Assembly: GCA_000314955.1 (NCBI GenBank) | Contig: BAEM01000004.1 | Location: 62,001 to 126,000, forward strand | Direction: 5' to 3' | Source of the DNA: Paraglaciecola chathamensis S18K6 | GTDB lineage: Bacteria; Pseudomonadota; Gammaproteobacteria; Enterobacterales; Alteromonadaceae | Length of the DNA: 64,000 bases | Shown: positions 63,640 to 64,000 of the stretch, in pieces | Layout of the letters: each line of letters starts with the position of its first letter | How positions within the stretch are numbered: position 1 is the stretch's first letter | Notes under the pieces: model-generated | Told to the model about the DNA's origin: nothing | Database searches by the model: none | The model's input: the letters and a program-made list of their open reading frames with translations, nothing else | Program-made: the position numbers and the translations under genes

Positions 63640-64000
63640 ATGACCCAAGCCGCTTACGAAAAGGCCGTTAATTTAATTGACAGTGCTAACAGCGAAGATC
63701 CCAATATTGAACAAGCTGAAGGAAAAGATTGGCCCAAAGAACTGCTGTACAGTTTTCGCATGTCCAATATGTTAGAACGTTACAGAAATGATGCCGATCA
63801 CGTGGTCAAACTGGCCGTTCGCGGGCAACATATTCAGCGCTGGCAATCTCCCCGTAGTGATTATCCGATGGACCGACAGGGTTATCATAAATGGCGCAGC
63901 GATTTATACACGTTTCATGCTGATAAAGTGGGGGACATCATGGAACAAGCGGGCTTTAGCGAAGAAGACATCGAACGAGCCAAAAAAGCAGTGGCAAAGG
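63640..64000 (+). CDS. DUF4202 family protein, 5' part (continues past window)
   Basis: Open from ATG 63640 to the window end; a GGAG site (63630-63633) lies 6 bases before. It starts MTQAAYEKAVNLIDSANSEDPN and has LLYSFRMSNMLERYRNDADHVVKLAVRGQHIQRW, the hallmark of DUF4202 proteins (the HD-like helical set), then YHKWRSDLYTFHAD. About 120 of the family's roughly 190 residues are in view. The function is not established. Confidence 0.88.
   Translation, partial: MTQAAYEKAVNLIDSANSEDPNIEQAEGKDWPKELLYSFRMSNMLERYRNDADHVVKLAVRGQHIQRWQSPRSDYPMDRQGYHKWRSDLYTFHADKVGDIMEQAGFSEEDIERAKKAVAK

Overview
The window is a chromosomal segment of a marine gammaproteobacterium of the Alteromonadales, most likely Paraglaciecola/Glaciecola. 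Gene content and order strongly recall the strain known as Pseudoalteromonas atlantica T6c; this is recognition from memory and no search was run. The sequence starts inside leuS and ends inside a DUF4202-type gene. No rRNA, tRNA or CRISPR array was seen.

Layout. (1) 1-13600 is conserved core: leuS-lptE-holA-nadD-rsfS-rlmH-mrdA-mrdB-mltB-rlpA, then dacA-ybeD and lipB-lipA. These serve outer-membrane LPS assembly, NAD synthesis, ribosome silencing and methylation, cell-wall elongation and lipoate synthesis. (2) 13690-24437 is a mixed housekeeping region: a cupin, a diguanylate cyclase followed by a frameshifted small gene, ppnP, a dienelactone hydrolase, a zinc metallopeptidase, asparaginase, a cold-shock protein, an MFS transporter, aroC, prmB and smrB. 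(3) 24686-34140 is a complete nitric-oxide/cyclic-di-GMP signalling block. It holds an H-NOX sensor, its kinase HnoK, and the three response regulators HnoB (EAL), HnoC (HTH plus receiver) and HnoD (degenerate HD-GYP). Embedded in it are a second membrane kinase, a PhnD-like binding protein and a porin-like barrel. A truncated AlgD-like dehydrogenase domain lies next door.

(4) 35338-39749 is a BaeSR-like two-component system with two small divergent genes, a YHYH-domain lipoprotein and a small exported protein. (5) 39926-48189 carries tpm, a Nudix hydrolase, a FecI/FecR-type sigma/anti-sigma pair with its TonB-dependent receptor, a secreted M14 carboxypeptidase and a GNAT acetyltransferase. 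(6) About 48200-52200 is a small, visibly AT-rich accessory island. It has a frameshifted mreB-like gene, an integron-like cassette with an attC-like site, an IS4-family remnant, a REP-type Y1 transposase bounded by 13-bp inverted repeats, a 41-bp tandem duplication and two orphan hypotheticals. (7) 52229-64000 returns to stable chromosome: a MacAB-type tripartite exporter whose adaptor carries an LTxxQ (Spy/CpxP-like) insertion, a rimK/aspartoacylase pair, a periplasmic binding-like protein, a GMC oxidoreductase, a lipoprotein prolyl oligopeptidase and the start of a DUF4202 gene.

How the genes work together. The most coherent system is region 3. NO binding to H-NOX should control HnoK. HnoK and perhaps the second kinase should phosphorylate HnoB, HnoC and HnoD, setting cyclic-di-GMP breakdown and autoregulating the block. 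A separate GGDEF enzyme (15095-16147) is encoded elsewhere in the window. Interspersed repeats (an AATACCAATTCC family, GCTTA-type tandem repeats and small MITE-like units) sit between several genes.
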